This document shows positions 47,395 to 59,206 of a stretch of DNA of 64,000 nucleotides, piece by piece. Position 1 is the first letter of the stretch. Each line of letters opens with the position of its first letter. The position numbers and the translations under genes are program-made. The notes beneath the pieces are model-generated. The model did no database searches, was not told the DNA's origin, and saw only the letters and a program-made list of their open reading frames with translations. This DNA is from Diprion similis (taxonomy: Eukaryota; Arthropoda; Insecta; Hymenoptera; Diprionidae), in contig NC_060114.1 in NCBI RefSeq assembly GCF_021155765.1, forward strand, positions 18,148,501 to 18,212,500. The letters are read 5' to 3'.

Positions 47395-50300
47395 TTTAAA
47401 AATTTTATTTTATCTTCTTTCATACGTTTAGCACAATATGTATGTACGTAATTTTTTTCACTACACTATTGTTTACTTTACAAATATTTTATTCCTCCTC
47501 CTACGATCGGGTTACATCATATTGATCGATAGTTACATCATATACAGAGAGAAATAAAAACTTAATTAAGAAAAAAAAATAATAATAATAAAAAAATAAA
47601 AATAAACTCCTTGAATTATTTTACATAAATTAGACGGAGGTCCACGATTTTTATGATCAAAGGTCCATGCTTCCAGATCATATTTACATGAACTTGAAAC
47701 GTTTTCATTCGTCCTATTTACTTGTCAAAACAAGGTTTCGACTAATAGCAACTCGAGTTCTGACAGGTCAGTTGCGTTCTTCGATTCAACATTGTGTACA
47801 CTGACAGGTTGCATGCATTTCGTCTTGTTTTAATCACGTTGGCAAGAAAGAGATACGAATATTGTATGTTCACATACATTACACGTAGAAGGCACGTAGC
47901 TATCAGTGAAAAGCTACACATTGGAATGCTTCTGGACCTTCTGGACAAATCGACGAGTCTTCGTATGTCAACTGAATAAATCGCCCTCTGGCATGAAATA
48001 GATTTTTAGAACTAATTTTCGATGCTAAAGTAGTGGATAAACGACAAGCACACAGCAGGTATTTTCACATGATTTAGTACTGTAGCTAGAGAAACATAAA
48101 AGAGGTGACTTGGAGACTCATTTGATAGCGTCGTCTGGGATGAAATGGGTTCTTAAAACTAGTTTCCTGCATATCTCAGACGGTAAGTGCGGATCGGTTA
48201 CCGACCGAGGCTTTGTCGTGCGCAGCGTCACGAAAGCATTGGGTAATAGAGAGCAAGCTGCCAAGCTTACCAAAGTGAAGTGTCACTGTGGTGGTCGAGG
48301 TAAAACAAATCACTGAAGTTTACAATTGATATTGCTGCATCATGAATAAATAATTAAGAAACTCAGTATGTTCGCAATTAAATAACTGCAAAACATTATT
48401 TATCAGCTGCTAATGCATGTCCATAGCACAGCAGAAACTGGATTTGCGCAACGGAAAACGCTGGGTTTGGTAGGGTGGGGTAAAAAACCGGAATTGCTGA
48501 TTCATAGAAGAACCAAAATATCGAATTTTCATAGACGCGACGATTTTATTCGTAGAAGTTAAAAATGTGGAAAGTTCAAGTACGGAAAATTGAAAACATA
48601 GTAAGTCGAAATACAGAAAGAGAAAGTATAGAAATGTCAAAACATTGAAGAGCAAAATCGAGAATCTGTATACGATTCTACATTATCGAGAGGCATTTTG
48701 TCGATTCTACAGTCTGGCATTCTATATTCTGACCTTTCTAATCTTTTACTTCTTCATACTTCGACTTTAAGAACTTTTAAATTCTTTATTAAGTTTTCGC
48801 TTTTTAAAAAGTTCGATGTTTTGGCCCTTCGATTTTTTGACCTTTCTAAGTATGTTGTTACCGGCGCCCGTCGTTTATAATAATAAGCCGATGCGATATT
48901 GAGGTTAAGGCTACGACCATGGTGACGTAGTAATTAATCCTTCAATGAAGTGATACTGTAAAAAAAATGTCAAAACATTGTTTTCAAGCATAAAATTGAT
49001 TTCTTAGACCATATTAGTTTACGAATAGAAAATAATTAAGAAAGATTGAAAATTTCCTTATATCTTACATTTAAAATTTCAATTGCCCCCCAACACGTGT
49101 CAATATTATCCGAATTTTTTTTTCTATAATATGAATATATTTTTGGGGTGCAGTCGCGAAAATTCGAACACGAACAAAATAACGGACACTCTAATATATA
49201 CTTATCTATACAATAGTTATAGCTTTTTGTCTTGGTTGAAATTACGCAAATTATAACGATAAATATATGCAGAAAACACAATAATCTTCTTTAGATTTCT
49301 TTGGTTTCCTTCTGTATTTTTACTTTGCGTTTTTGACAATTGCTTTACACTTTTTTTAAATCACCATTACAATTTTTAATTTTTTTCTGTAATATTTTCC
49401 AGCGCTAAATGAATTATAAAGGTACCGTCCGCACAACAGCGCAATAACCGTTCTTATAATTAGAAGCGCCGAGCTGACTTGCGACTTGAATATCATTATA
49501 TCTTCGGGGCATCAACTCCACGCGGAGTAAATACCTACATCATCTCCTGGTCGATGATACAGGATGGATTAGCTGGTTACTTCATTTTTTATACATCGTA
49601 ATTATTAAAAAAAATCGATTGCAGTCAAACATCTCAATATACCTATAATGCGCATATATATTGTTTTCTCGTCTCACTCTCTCGTGAAAAATGGAAAATT
49701 TTTGACTGTTTTGTCTATAATAATTTCTCTCTCAACAGCAATAATGTACGTAAAAATACATGATTGTCGTGTAGAATACAATGATTTGACAATTCTAGTT
49801 TACATTAATAATAATAATAATAATAATAATCAATACACAACAAACAAAGTAATTAAATAAGCGTAGAACACAATATACGTATGTTATATTGGAATCTTTG
49901 TTTACGAAACTTCAAAATTTCGGGTAACGATTAGTATCAAGCAGAATCTCTGTAAGAAAAACCGTTGTTGTGAGTACTATTTTTTTATAGCGATAATAAT
50001 AATAATACTTTGTAGAAATGTGTGCTTTGCATGAGCACATATTTTGTTTGTTAATTTGTAAAAAATGATACACTAGACATTAAACAGAGACATTATATAA
50101 ATATGTCTAATGATATTACGAGGATATATCTTTTCATTCCGGGGAGATAATAAAAAAATTACAGTTTGAACCTTAACCTCACAGTCATATGCGAGACAGT
50201 ATTTGACCACGCATAGTGTGTATATGTCAGTATAAGAGAATGTAGCAATGGATTCGTGTTCACTATGAGTTGGCTCGCAGTACAGTTCTGATGGCACAGT

Positions 50301-51232
50301 GGTGGAGTTCTTTGGTTCGTATACTTATGTTCTAAGTTCAAACTTGTCGTTATGTACGCTAATCGCAGTAATTAATTGGGCCTATAACAAGGTTTGTTTA
50401 TTGCATTTACTCGTAATGATGGGAAATTTTTTTGATATTGTATAGTTTCATTCAAAATCTTCTTAAATTTCAGGAGCAAATATTCATTTATCTTTCACTT
50501 ATTATATCAAATTGGTACTTCGTATGTAAGACAATGATAATAATTCAAACTTTAATCACATAAATTGATATCGCATTGCATGGTTCATGGAAGTAGGAAA
50601 AAAACCGATTGTGTATATATATGTTTACGTGTGTATGGTGTGCCAAACTGCTGTCACACCAATCTTGAGAGCTGTTTTACAATAAGAGGAAGGGATCAAG
50701 GTCCCCACGTTTTCTAATATACGTGAATACGCGTCGAGAGTCTGCCGAATACTTTTTCATTCTACAACTTTCATGATTGATCGAATCCACGATGTTACGT
50801 ACGTTATTATTATTTCCCGTCTTCGCGATATAATAAGTCGATTGCGAACGTGTATTAACTTGTACGCAGCACCCTCGTAATCTTTTATTTATCTTATGGA
50901 TGAAATTTTTTTTACTTCTACGGAATTATAAATCACATCCTGTTATTCTTGAAAGATGGATTGCTTCACAGAAAGATTCTGTCCTCGTAGTTGTTGAAAG
51001 TATACGTGCAGGTAGTCGGTCATCATTGGCGTGATACAAGGAACGCCGTTTTCCTCCCTCAAGTATCCATAATTCGTAGAATGAATCCGATGCCGAGTAT
51101 AATATTTCTGCACCTATAATAACATGTTTCGCTTACGTCCAACTATTTTCTACAGAACTGTTTAAAATCAGAATACCGCACGAGAAATATGATTTACAAG
51201 CATAACGGTCCTTTTTATTTTTATGATTCCAG
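47395..51232. other. Spacer between divergent DNMBP-like and plexin-B genes
   Basis: The genes diverge from here, so it should contain both promoters and first untranslated exons. No coding gene recognised. A plus-strand acceptor (TTATGATTCCAG|AAACC, 51231/51232) marks the start of the plexin 5' UTR exon. A small region at about 48100-48310 has two donor-like sites (ACGGTAAGTG, GAGGTAAAA) and could be a non-coding exon. AAT/ATT trinucleotide runs occur at 49807-49831. Confidence 0.5.
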
Positions 51233-51477
51233 AAACCAACGTCGTCATCATCGGTGCGATAAAAACCGCGTCAAGACCTAAAAATCGTGAATCAACGGTA
51301 AACAAGAAGCGTGAAGACCCGAAGAGGCGAAGAAAAACAAGGAAAAGTCTTAAGCGCGAGGCGAAAGTGACAAGAAGAAGGAGCGAGAGATCCCTGCGCG
51401 AGTTGGGCGTCTTGCATAAAAGTTAGTGGTGGCGTCTCTGGGACGTCACTGCACAAGACTACCCTCAGTGTGCGAGA
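51233..51477 (+). other. PlexB: 5' UTR exon segment of plexin B
   Basis: Begins after a good acceptor (TTTTTATTTTTATGATTCCAG) and runs without interruption into the ATG at 51478. It contains basic-looking open sequence but no upstream ATG in frame with the plexin start that would extend the signal peptide. Confidence 0.6.
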
Positions 51478-53821
51478 ATGTTACCACGAGGAGTGAGGGC
51501 GTTACTCGCCCTGCTGGTACTCTCGGCGTCGACGAGGGCGTCGAGGAGCACGCCCGCGGACATAGTGCACACGTTCGCCGACCCTGAAGTCGAGCGTCTG
51601 AACCACCTGGTGGTGGACAAGAACACGGGGCGAGTGTTCGTGGGTGGTGTGAACCGTCTGTACCAGCTGTCGCCGGACCTGGACCTGGTGGTGAAGGAGG
51701 TTACGGGACCGAAGAACGACTCGAACGACTGTTCGATGATCGACTGTCCGGCCGGCGTGGTCAAGAAGTTGACCGACAACGTGAACAAGGCTCTGGTCAT
51801 CGACTACACGACCACGAGACTGATATCGTGCGGCAGTCTGTTCCAGGGGATGTGCACGGTCCGGAATCTCCACAACATATCGGACGTTGCTCAGGAGGTG
51901 CGGGAGGCCGTCGTCGCCAACAACGCGACCGCATCGACGGTAGCCTTCATCGCACCGGGTCCTCCGAACCCGCCGGTCTCCCAGGTCATGTACGTCGGCG
52001 TGACCTACACCGCGAATTCGCCTTACAGGTCCGAAGTCCCAGCGGTTAGCTCGAGATCACTGGATAAAGAGCGGATGCTCGTGATCGCCGAGACGGCGGT
52101 GACGACCGGGACGAGAATGTTCGTCAACTCTTTGGCCAGAGAACGGTTCCCCATAAACTACGTACACGGTTTCAGCAGCGAGGGTTTCAGCTACTTCCTC
52201 ACCACTCAGCCGAAGAGCACCGCCACTGGAAGCGAGTTCATTTCCAAGCTGGTGCGCGTCTGTCACGACGATCAGAACTACTACTCGTACACCGAGATAC
52301 CGATCGACTGCACGAACGAGCTGAGGAAGTACAACCTCGTCCAGGCGGCTTACGCCGGCAAGGCTGGGTCCGACCTTGCCGGACACCTCGGCATCACCGC
52401 CCAGGACGACGTACTCTTCGCCGTTTTCTCCGAGAGCAACGCCACCACCAACAGGCCGTCGTCCAAGTCCGCGCTCTGCGTCTACTCCCTAAAAGCCATC
52501 AGGAGAAAGTTCATGTCGAATATTCAACACTGCTTCGCCGGGCAGGGGCAGCGGGGATTGGACTTTATATCGCCAAGTCATCAGTGCGTTCCTACGGTGA
52601 GTCTTTGCTTTGTTCGTTTATTTTAAGTTGGTGACGTTTTTTTTGCCGCAGAATCGGGTTTCCAAATTTCGACACACGTATTTTGTTTCATTGTCTCACC
52701 ATGTTCTGATGTACAATCAAAAATTGGTAAAAATCGATGACCTGATCGTTTGATGTATCAATTTTTCCTGAGCTCTCCAATGAGATAAACAATAATTTAT
52801 GCAAAAGTTTGATGCTGGTGCGTCATTTTAATATACGCTTACTACAAACATTCATAATATCAGGTGCATGATTTCGTGGAGGATTCATTCACAAACGAAA
52901 CGAGATATTATTATTATTAATTGAATTTGGATAAACTATGCAATCTTGGTATTGGTACACGATGCTTTATACCAAGCGTAACTCTTTTCAGATTACACAA
53001 ATAACTGAACCATTTTGTTAAAAAATTCACAGGTTTCAATTAATTTTTTCCTACATAAAGAGGATACTTTTTTGACAAAAATCATTCATCAGATCACAAC
53101 TCAGTAATTGTTCTAAGTCTGTTTCTAAACAATTTTGTATTGACACTGTTTCTTGGATTGGAGTGTGGACAACCGGTACCGATCCTCTAATTCTCGGCAA
53201 ACGATATGCATATTATACTATTGATCATATAGGTATGTAGTGCCTGGCTACAAACTTGATTGAAAACTGGTCCGAAGCTTCTGATTGTTATCTGCGGGGT
53301 AATTGATCGCATTGCATACCTATAATACATAACAATGTGTGTCGTACGTACCGGGATTTTTGGTAACGATCCAATTAATCAAATTCAAAACTGTATAAGT
53401 TTTCTATTCCGGTTTCAACGGTTTCATTGTAGAGTTATTTTTCATACTGCAGAGCACGTTATGGTCAGTGAATGAAAATTAAATGTCGTTCTCGCATTTT
53501 TTATGTTACAGAAGGTGCAGACTATGCCCGAAGATTTTTGCGGTCTTGATTCCAACACGCCTCTCGGAGGCCAGGATCCTATCGCTGCTTTGCCGGTCCT
53601 GACTTTCGATGAGCATCTAACTGCCGTTGCAGCAACATCGACTGGTGATTACACCGTCGTCTTTGTCGGCACGAGCGATGGCCATCTCAAGAAAGTGAGT
53701 TGTCTTTAGTTCTTTTCCAGTTTCGTTTCCCCCCTTCCTCTTTTCCTTAACATTTCATTTCTCTTTTTTCATATTGAATGAATTCATCATCATTCACCAT
53801 GGTATAACATATACATGTATA

Positions 53822-53876
<55 letters not shown>

Positions 53877-56800
53877 ACATGGAGACGGCAGTAGTTGATG
53901 GACAGAAGGTGTGTATCACCTGTTTAATGGAGATAATAGTGGACAGCGTTGCATTGCAATATACATGTAACGTAGGTACTCTTTCTCTCTACCAGTCGGC
54001 TAATTTATAGCAGTGGTATAGTTCATTTCTTTCTCCATTTAGATAGGTACACTTTGAAAATAAGTTGAGTGTAGGCGTGTACGTTCATACTATATATACT
54101 GTATACCCATATTGCAAGAAGGTACACGCCACGTCTGCAAGAGTAGGACATTCGTGGGTGGTTCTGACCAATGCGGTCAAGCACTTACCGTGTGTCTAGA
54201 GCAATAAAACTTTTTATACACCCTTCTTCGGTGCCCTTATTCTGCCCACCAACCCACCTCCGAAAACCTACTTTGCTCCGGAGTTGTCAATCAATATGAA
54301 ACACGCGTAAGTCTGGGTTAATTGTAAATCTCGGTCTGTGATCGATACTGCTTCCAATTCCGCTTCTCCGCTACACTTCTCATTACTTCCTTCCTTTCAT
54401 CCTTTCTCCGAGACGTCGTACCTGAATCAAAAAGACACGAAAGACGAGTTGACATCAATTTTTAAAAATTCAGTCAGTACTGTCATTAATTCCTTGTATT
54501 TTGGTTTTAGGTCGTCGTTGAGAGTGCGACCTCGGCTCAGAAGTATGGTGACCTTGAGGTGGATCCGAAATCTCCTGTGAATTCGGACCTACATTTTGAC
54601 TCGCAGCTTATGCATCTCTACGTGATGACGCAGCGCAAGGTGTCCAAAGTCAAAGTTCAGGAATGTTCGGTGTACAAGACGTGCTGGGACTGCTTGGAGG
54701 CCAAGGATCCTTACTGCGGCTGGTGCTCGCTGGAGAACAAGTGCAACCTGAGAAGCGACTGTCAGGATGCAGCCACCGACCCCTTGTACTGGATTTCGTA
54801 CAAGAGCGGTAGGTGCACGACCATAGCAAGCGTCACTCCGAATCAGTTGCAAAGAACGACTGCCAGGACCCTGGATCTGGTGATAGAGAACCTTCCGACA
54901 CTCCCGGGACAGTTTCTCTGCGCGTTCTCGGCCCTCGACAAAACCCTCATAACAAATGCTACCCGAAAATCGCACGGCGTTAATTGCACTACTCCAAGGA
55001 CCGATCTGCTGCCGTTGATACCTCAAGCCGAGCACCACTTTACGGCTAGATTGTCCGTCCGAAGGACCAGCGGACCCGACCTCGTTGCCACAAATTTTAC
55101 CTTCTTTGACTGCAACACGTACAGCTCTTGTACCCAGTGCGTTTCATCGAGCTTCCCCTGCGACTGGTGCATCGATGGTCACAGATGCACTCACGACACT
55201 GCCGAGAATTGTCGCAATGACATTTTGGTCACCGGAGTCAGCGTGAGTAAAGCTTTTTGCCGAGGAACAGTTTTAACCAGATTGTTTCCCCTTCGTTTAA
55301 CCTGCGTTATATTGATCCGTTGTGTATTACTAATTTTCAGAGAATCGGCCCGAGTTATCGAAGTGGACCAGGTTTTTGTCCTGCTATTAACCCCACGGAT
55401 TCTAAAGAAATACTCATCCCGTCTGGAATAACGAAAGGTATCCATGTCAAAGTGCATATCATTGGGGTAAGCGCAGAATTTGATCATAAGCCTAAAAATT
55501 TTCGACCGTGTTCAAAATAGACGCTTTTGTATGTTATAATATGTAATTCAAGTATTCTTCTGCTTATCTCTTCAACAGCAATTCATCGTGCAAACGAGGT
55601 TCGTCTGTGAGTTCAACATCGAAGGACGTGTAACGAGCGTTATCGCACAACTCTTAGCAGACACGATATACTGCGACTGGACAAAATTCTCGTACACGTC
55701 AAGTGCGCCGAATATCACGGTACCTTTCGCGGTAATATGGGGGGGTTCGAAGCCTCTGGATAATCCCAGCAACATTCATGTTGTCATATACCGTTGCAAG
55801 GATATGGCTGACAACTGTGGCATGTGTCTGACTCTCCCCGAAAAGTACGGATGCGGGTGGTGTCAAAGCTCTGATAAGTGCGAGGTGAAAGAGCAGTGCA
55901 ACGATCGAGGTTCCGGCGTTTGGTTAAACAGAAATGAAACCTGCCCAAACCCAGAGATTCTATCGTTCGAGCCGCAGCTTGGGCCATGGGAAGGAGGTAC
56001 GAATGTAACGATACGAGGAATAAACTTGGGGAAAACATTTGCCGATATATACGCTGGAGTAAAGATTGCCGGACTTCCGTGTGAGCCTTACCCTGAACTC
56101 TACGTCAGGACAAAACAGATCGTATGCAGAGTCGACGGGCCTGGTACTCCTCAGGAGCGAAAGGGACCCGTGATAGTCAAGATAGAGGATTTTCGCGGCT
56201 ACTCGGCCGTTAACTTCGAATTCGTCGACCCTGTTATCGAGTCCATATCGCCTAAGTATGGCCCTCGGAGTGGTGGGACCGTCATCAGGATAACAGGACG
56301 TTACATGAACGCCGGAAGCAGGATACTCGCTTTCATAGACAAGCTACCGTGCTCCATAATAAGCGCCAAGGCTAACGAGACCCTCTGCGTGACCAGCGCT
56401 AGCGCTAGCGCTAGCAACACCACCCGCAGTGGTGTGCTAAGGATGCAGTTTGACAGCGGAGTTAGACAGTACAACGGCGTTTTCGAATACGTCGACGATC
56501 CCATGATAGAATCCGCCGACAGCGGCGTTGCGGGCCTGATCAAAATACCGAAGGGAATTCCCGCCGGTGGTATAAAGATATCGGTAATCGGGATGAATCT
56601 TGGATATGTAAAAAATCCTCAGATGTACGTCTACTACCACGACAAAATGTTCGTTTCTGAGTGCATTGCGGTCAACCATACAAACATGATTTGCAATTCA
56701 CCCGTCGTCGATATATCCGAAGACACTCACCTGGACGCTGAACATCCACTGATGCTCGACTACGGATTCCTCATGAACAATGGCACGGGCGTACAGAAGC

Positions 56801-57227
56801 TTTCCGCTCATGGGTTTGTGATACATTTCGTTTACATGCGCTGTTATCACATCCCGGTAACTTATCTTACCCTTTGTTTCTAACCAGTATATTTATTATT
56901 TACAGACATGAAAACTTCGTGCTTTTCCCCAATCCGGTGTACGAAGTTTTCGAGGAGGAAGTGAAGTACGAAAAATGCGAATACCTCGTTATAAACGGTG
57001 AGCACTTGAACCGTGCGTGTCAAGAGTCGGACGTAACTGTCCAAATCGGTGACTCTTTCTGCAACGTGACGTCACTATCGAGACGACAGCTGACATGTCG
57101 CCTCTCTCCACTTCAGCCTCTACTCTTTAATAATACGGGTCTTGCCAACAAGCAGGAACTTCCAGAGGTGATTGTAGTCGTCGGAGATGGGCTGAAGTAC
57201 AAAATTGGGAAGCTGAGCAGAACTTAA
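51478..57227 (+). CDS. PlexB: Plexin B ectodomain (no transmembrane or cytoplasmic region seen)
   Basis: Plexins are semaphorin receptors for axon guidance. Six coding exons: 51478-52596, 53512-53694, 54511-55242, 55341-55466, 55579-56813, 56906-57227, all in phase, 1238 residues. A signal peptide is at 1-22, cleaved near STRAS. The Sema domain spans about 30-475 (GRVFVGGVNRLYQL; FVGTSDGHLKK). PSI-1 is 485-518 (DPYCGWCSLENKC), PSI-2 632-668 (PCDWCIDGHRC), PSI-3 792-828 (CGWCQSSDKC). IPT repeats begin about 844, 938, 1027 and 1133. The gene then stops after VVVGDGLKYKIGKLSRT. Full plexins run to about 2000 residues with a TM helix and split Ras-GAP; none of that lies in the next several kb. 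The exon 5 donor (CATGG|GTTTG) is weak but restores phase. AATAAA follows at 57734 and 57829. It is a secreted form, a partial duplicate, or an isoform whose further exons lie outside. Confidence 0.9.
53828..53870 (+). repeat. (TA)n microsatellite in plexin B intron 2
   Basis: About 21 perfect TA dinucleotides followed by CACACA, in the intron 53695-54510. Confidence 0.95.
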
Positions 57228-58805
57228 GTAAAGTTCGAAATGGAAGAAATCGTTTATTTCAAGATTGGCAGTTTCAGATTAAAGTAGATTAACCGTTGAA
57301 AGTAGAGTTAGGATAATGTGGCATTGAAATGATTCTCATCGATGGATAACGCTCGCGACATTTTTATGTGTTTTGTACATTTCCTACCATCGACATTTTC
57401 TGACAATGAAGCTAAAGTTGTTCAAAACGAGACAAGAAACTCACCAAAATAACTCCGTTTTTATTTCGAGCCACACATCCACGATTCTTCTGGTAATTGC
57501 CGAATATAAGTTTTCAGGTAAGCACTTCAAATCACGTTAAACAGCTTAAATCTGACGAACTGAATTCCGAACTGCCAAAGCGTGTGATTCTCTACCCGTT
57601 GCTCATCTTCTAATGACGCCTCACAGTGCTGATGACGAGAAAATCGGAGAAGCCGCGTAGTAACGGCGCAGTTTGAAGTTTGCATCAGACATAACGTATA
57701 ATAAATTTGAATTCTCTGACAAAGTTCCGGTTGAATAAAATACATATGCGCGTAGACTATATGCGTACAAATAAATGAAAGTAAGACACAAAAATCGCAG
57801 ACCTTATGTTGTACAAACATAGGATTGAAATAAATAATATAATTTTACGAATAGTGCGTTTATATATCACTATGTTTGTCCAGATTGAAGATTTACCGCA
57901 TTACGGAGTCTCAGACTCCACCAACAAGGACTGATTGAAATATATCGGATTCTTTTTCGATGCGATTGGTTGGAAATGGTTAACCCTTTGATAGACATTT
58001 ATGTATGTATTTTGTACTTGTTGTGAGTAGACGATAGATAATGTTTTGCTATAAATTTTAAGCTTAAAAATTGGGTTGATTATTTATCTGAGCAAACATC
58101 TTATTTGTTAATATATATGATTTGTTCAGTTTCGGCTACTACAGTGGTACTTTGTCATGGTAAATGTGCTCTGCATTACCTACTGCTTTCGCTTACCGAC
58201 ATATACATACTATCCAGACACATCAGTCAGTTCCAAAAATCTTTTGTGTACTGACATCGGTATGTTTGTTTACTAGGGACCATGTACCGTGACTCGCCGA
58301 TATCACTGCATGTTTGGACTCTGTAATACCGACAGCCGCATGAGCTTCAAGTGCATGAGGGTTGGTTTAAGATTTTTCTTATTTTTTTTTTATACGTCGT
58401 GTTTTCTTACTCAAACCCTGAAAAAATGCACACGTGTTTATCAACATTTCCTATGGCCTTGGGACTCTGTTGCACCCTGTTCTCGCTATTGGAATTGTTG
58501 TTCAACTCCGTCGCCCTCCCCCTCCAGAATATCGATACATACCGGCAACTGATGACGGAATTCGACGCTTTTAACACTGCCAATACTACACTCGGATGTT
58601 TACTGACTTAACATCGATCACAAGCACTTGCAATAACAGTGATTTTTTATTTTTCCGACCAAATCTTTCCCCTTACTCCCTAATCTCTGCTGGTATTCTT
58701 CACACGTGTTACGTAAGCCTTTCTAGAGTTCATCCTAACCTATGATTTCACTGTGTACACAAATGCAATGAGTTAAAAGTCTAGATAATATACTATGCAC
58801 AGGAT
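57228..58805. other. Plexin 3' UTR and upstream region of the TMEM141-like gene
   Basis: The left part carries plexin polyadenylation signals (AATAAA at 57734-57739 and 57829-57834). No plexin transmembrane or GAP exon is visible. The right part should hold the promoter and untranslated exon of the TMEM141-like transcript, with an acceptor (TATGCACAG|GAT) just before its ATG. A hydrophobic open frame at 58351-58611 has no homology I know and is not supported. Confidence 0.55.
57734..57834 (+). terminator. Polyadenylation signals of plexin B transcript
   Basis: AATAAA at 57734-57739 and again at 57829-57834, about 510-610 bases after the plexin stop codon. They support transcription ending here, before the next gene. 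Confidence 0.5.
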
Positions 58806-59175
58806 ATGAACGCCGACGGTAATTCCGTAGCTATTGGTTTGGTGGAATATCCGGCATATGGATCCTATGCGGAGTGCATGACGAGGGCTTTTTTTGCTGG
58901 TTTATCGACATTCACTATAGGTGAGAACACAAGACCCCCAATTGGCAATGTTACACATATACATTCATATGTGATACTGTTTACTAATCTCTTGACTTTC
59001 AGTATTTTCCGGGACTTTTTTCGGACAGCGACTTTTGAAGAAGAACACCGTGTTCTCTTCCAAAAAAAGAACCATCCTTGCTTCTACTTTAGTCGCATCT
59101 GTAGCCTCCTACTACGTTGCCTCAAAGCGTGTAACTCTTTGCAGAAAATCTTGGACTAAAAATGGCAAAGATTAA
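58806..59175 (+). CDS. TMEM141: TMEM141-like small membrane protein
   Basis: Small two-helix membrane protein of unknown biochemical role; the TMEM141 family is conserved in animals. Two coding exons, 58806-58920 and 59003-59175 (donor ACTATAG|GTGAGA, acceptor CTTTCAG|TATT), 95 residues. The family signature is visible as YPAYGSYAECMTRAFFAGLSTFTIG, comparable with the vertebrate HPG-GEYAACQSHAF-GVFTF segment. TM helices are about 29-48 and 62-80, the second being ILASTLVASVASYYVASKRV. The basic C-terminus ends KSWTKNGKD. The acceptor just upstream of the ATG implies a spliced 5' UTR. The stop codon is 31 bases from the ATG of the GTPase gene on the same strand. Confidence 0.8.
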
Positions 59176-59206
59176 TTTGTTCCTCGAAGCAAGGTTGTGA
59201 GCAGAT

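Noticed and set aside
58351-58611. Hydrophobic 86-codon frame before the TMEM141-like gene
   Set aside because: No family resemblance, poor splice context, and starts in low-complexity T-rich sequence.
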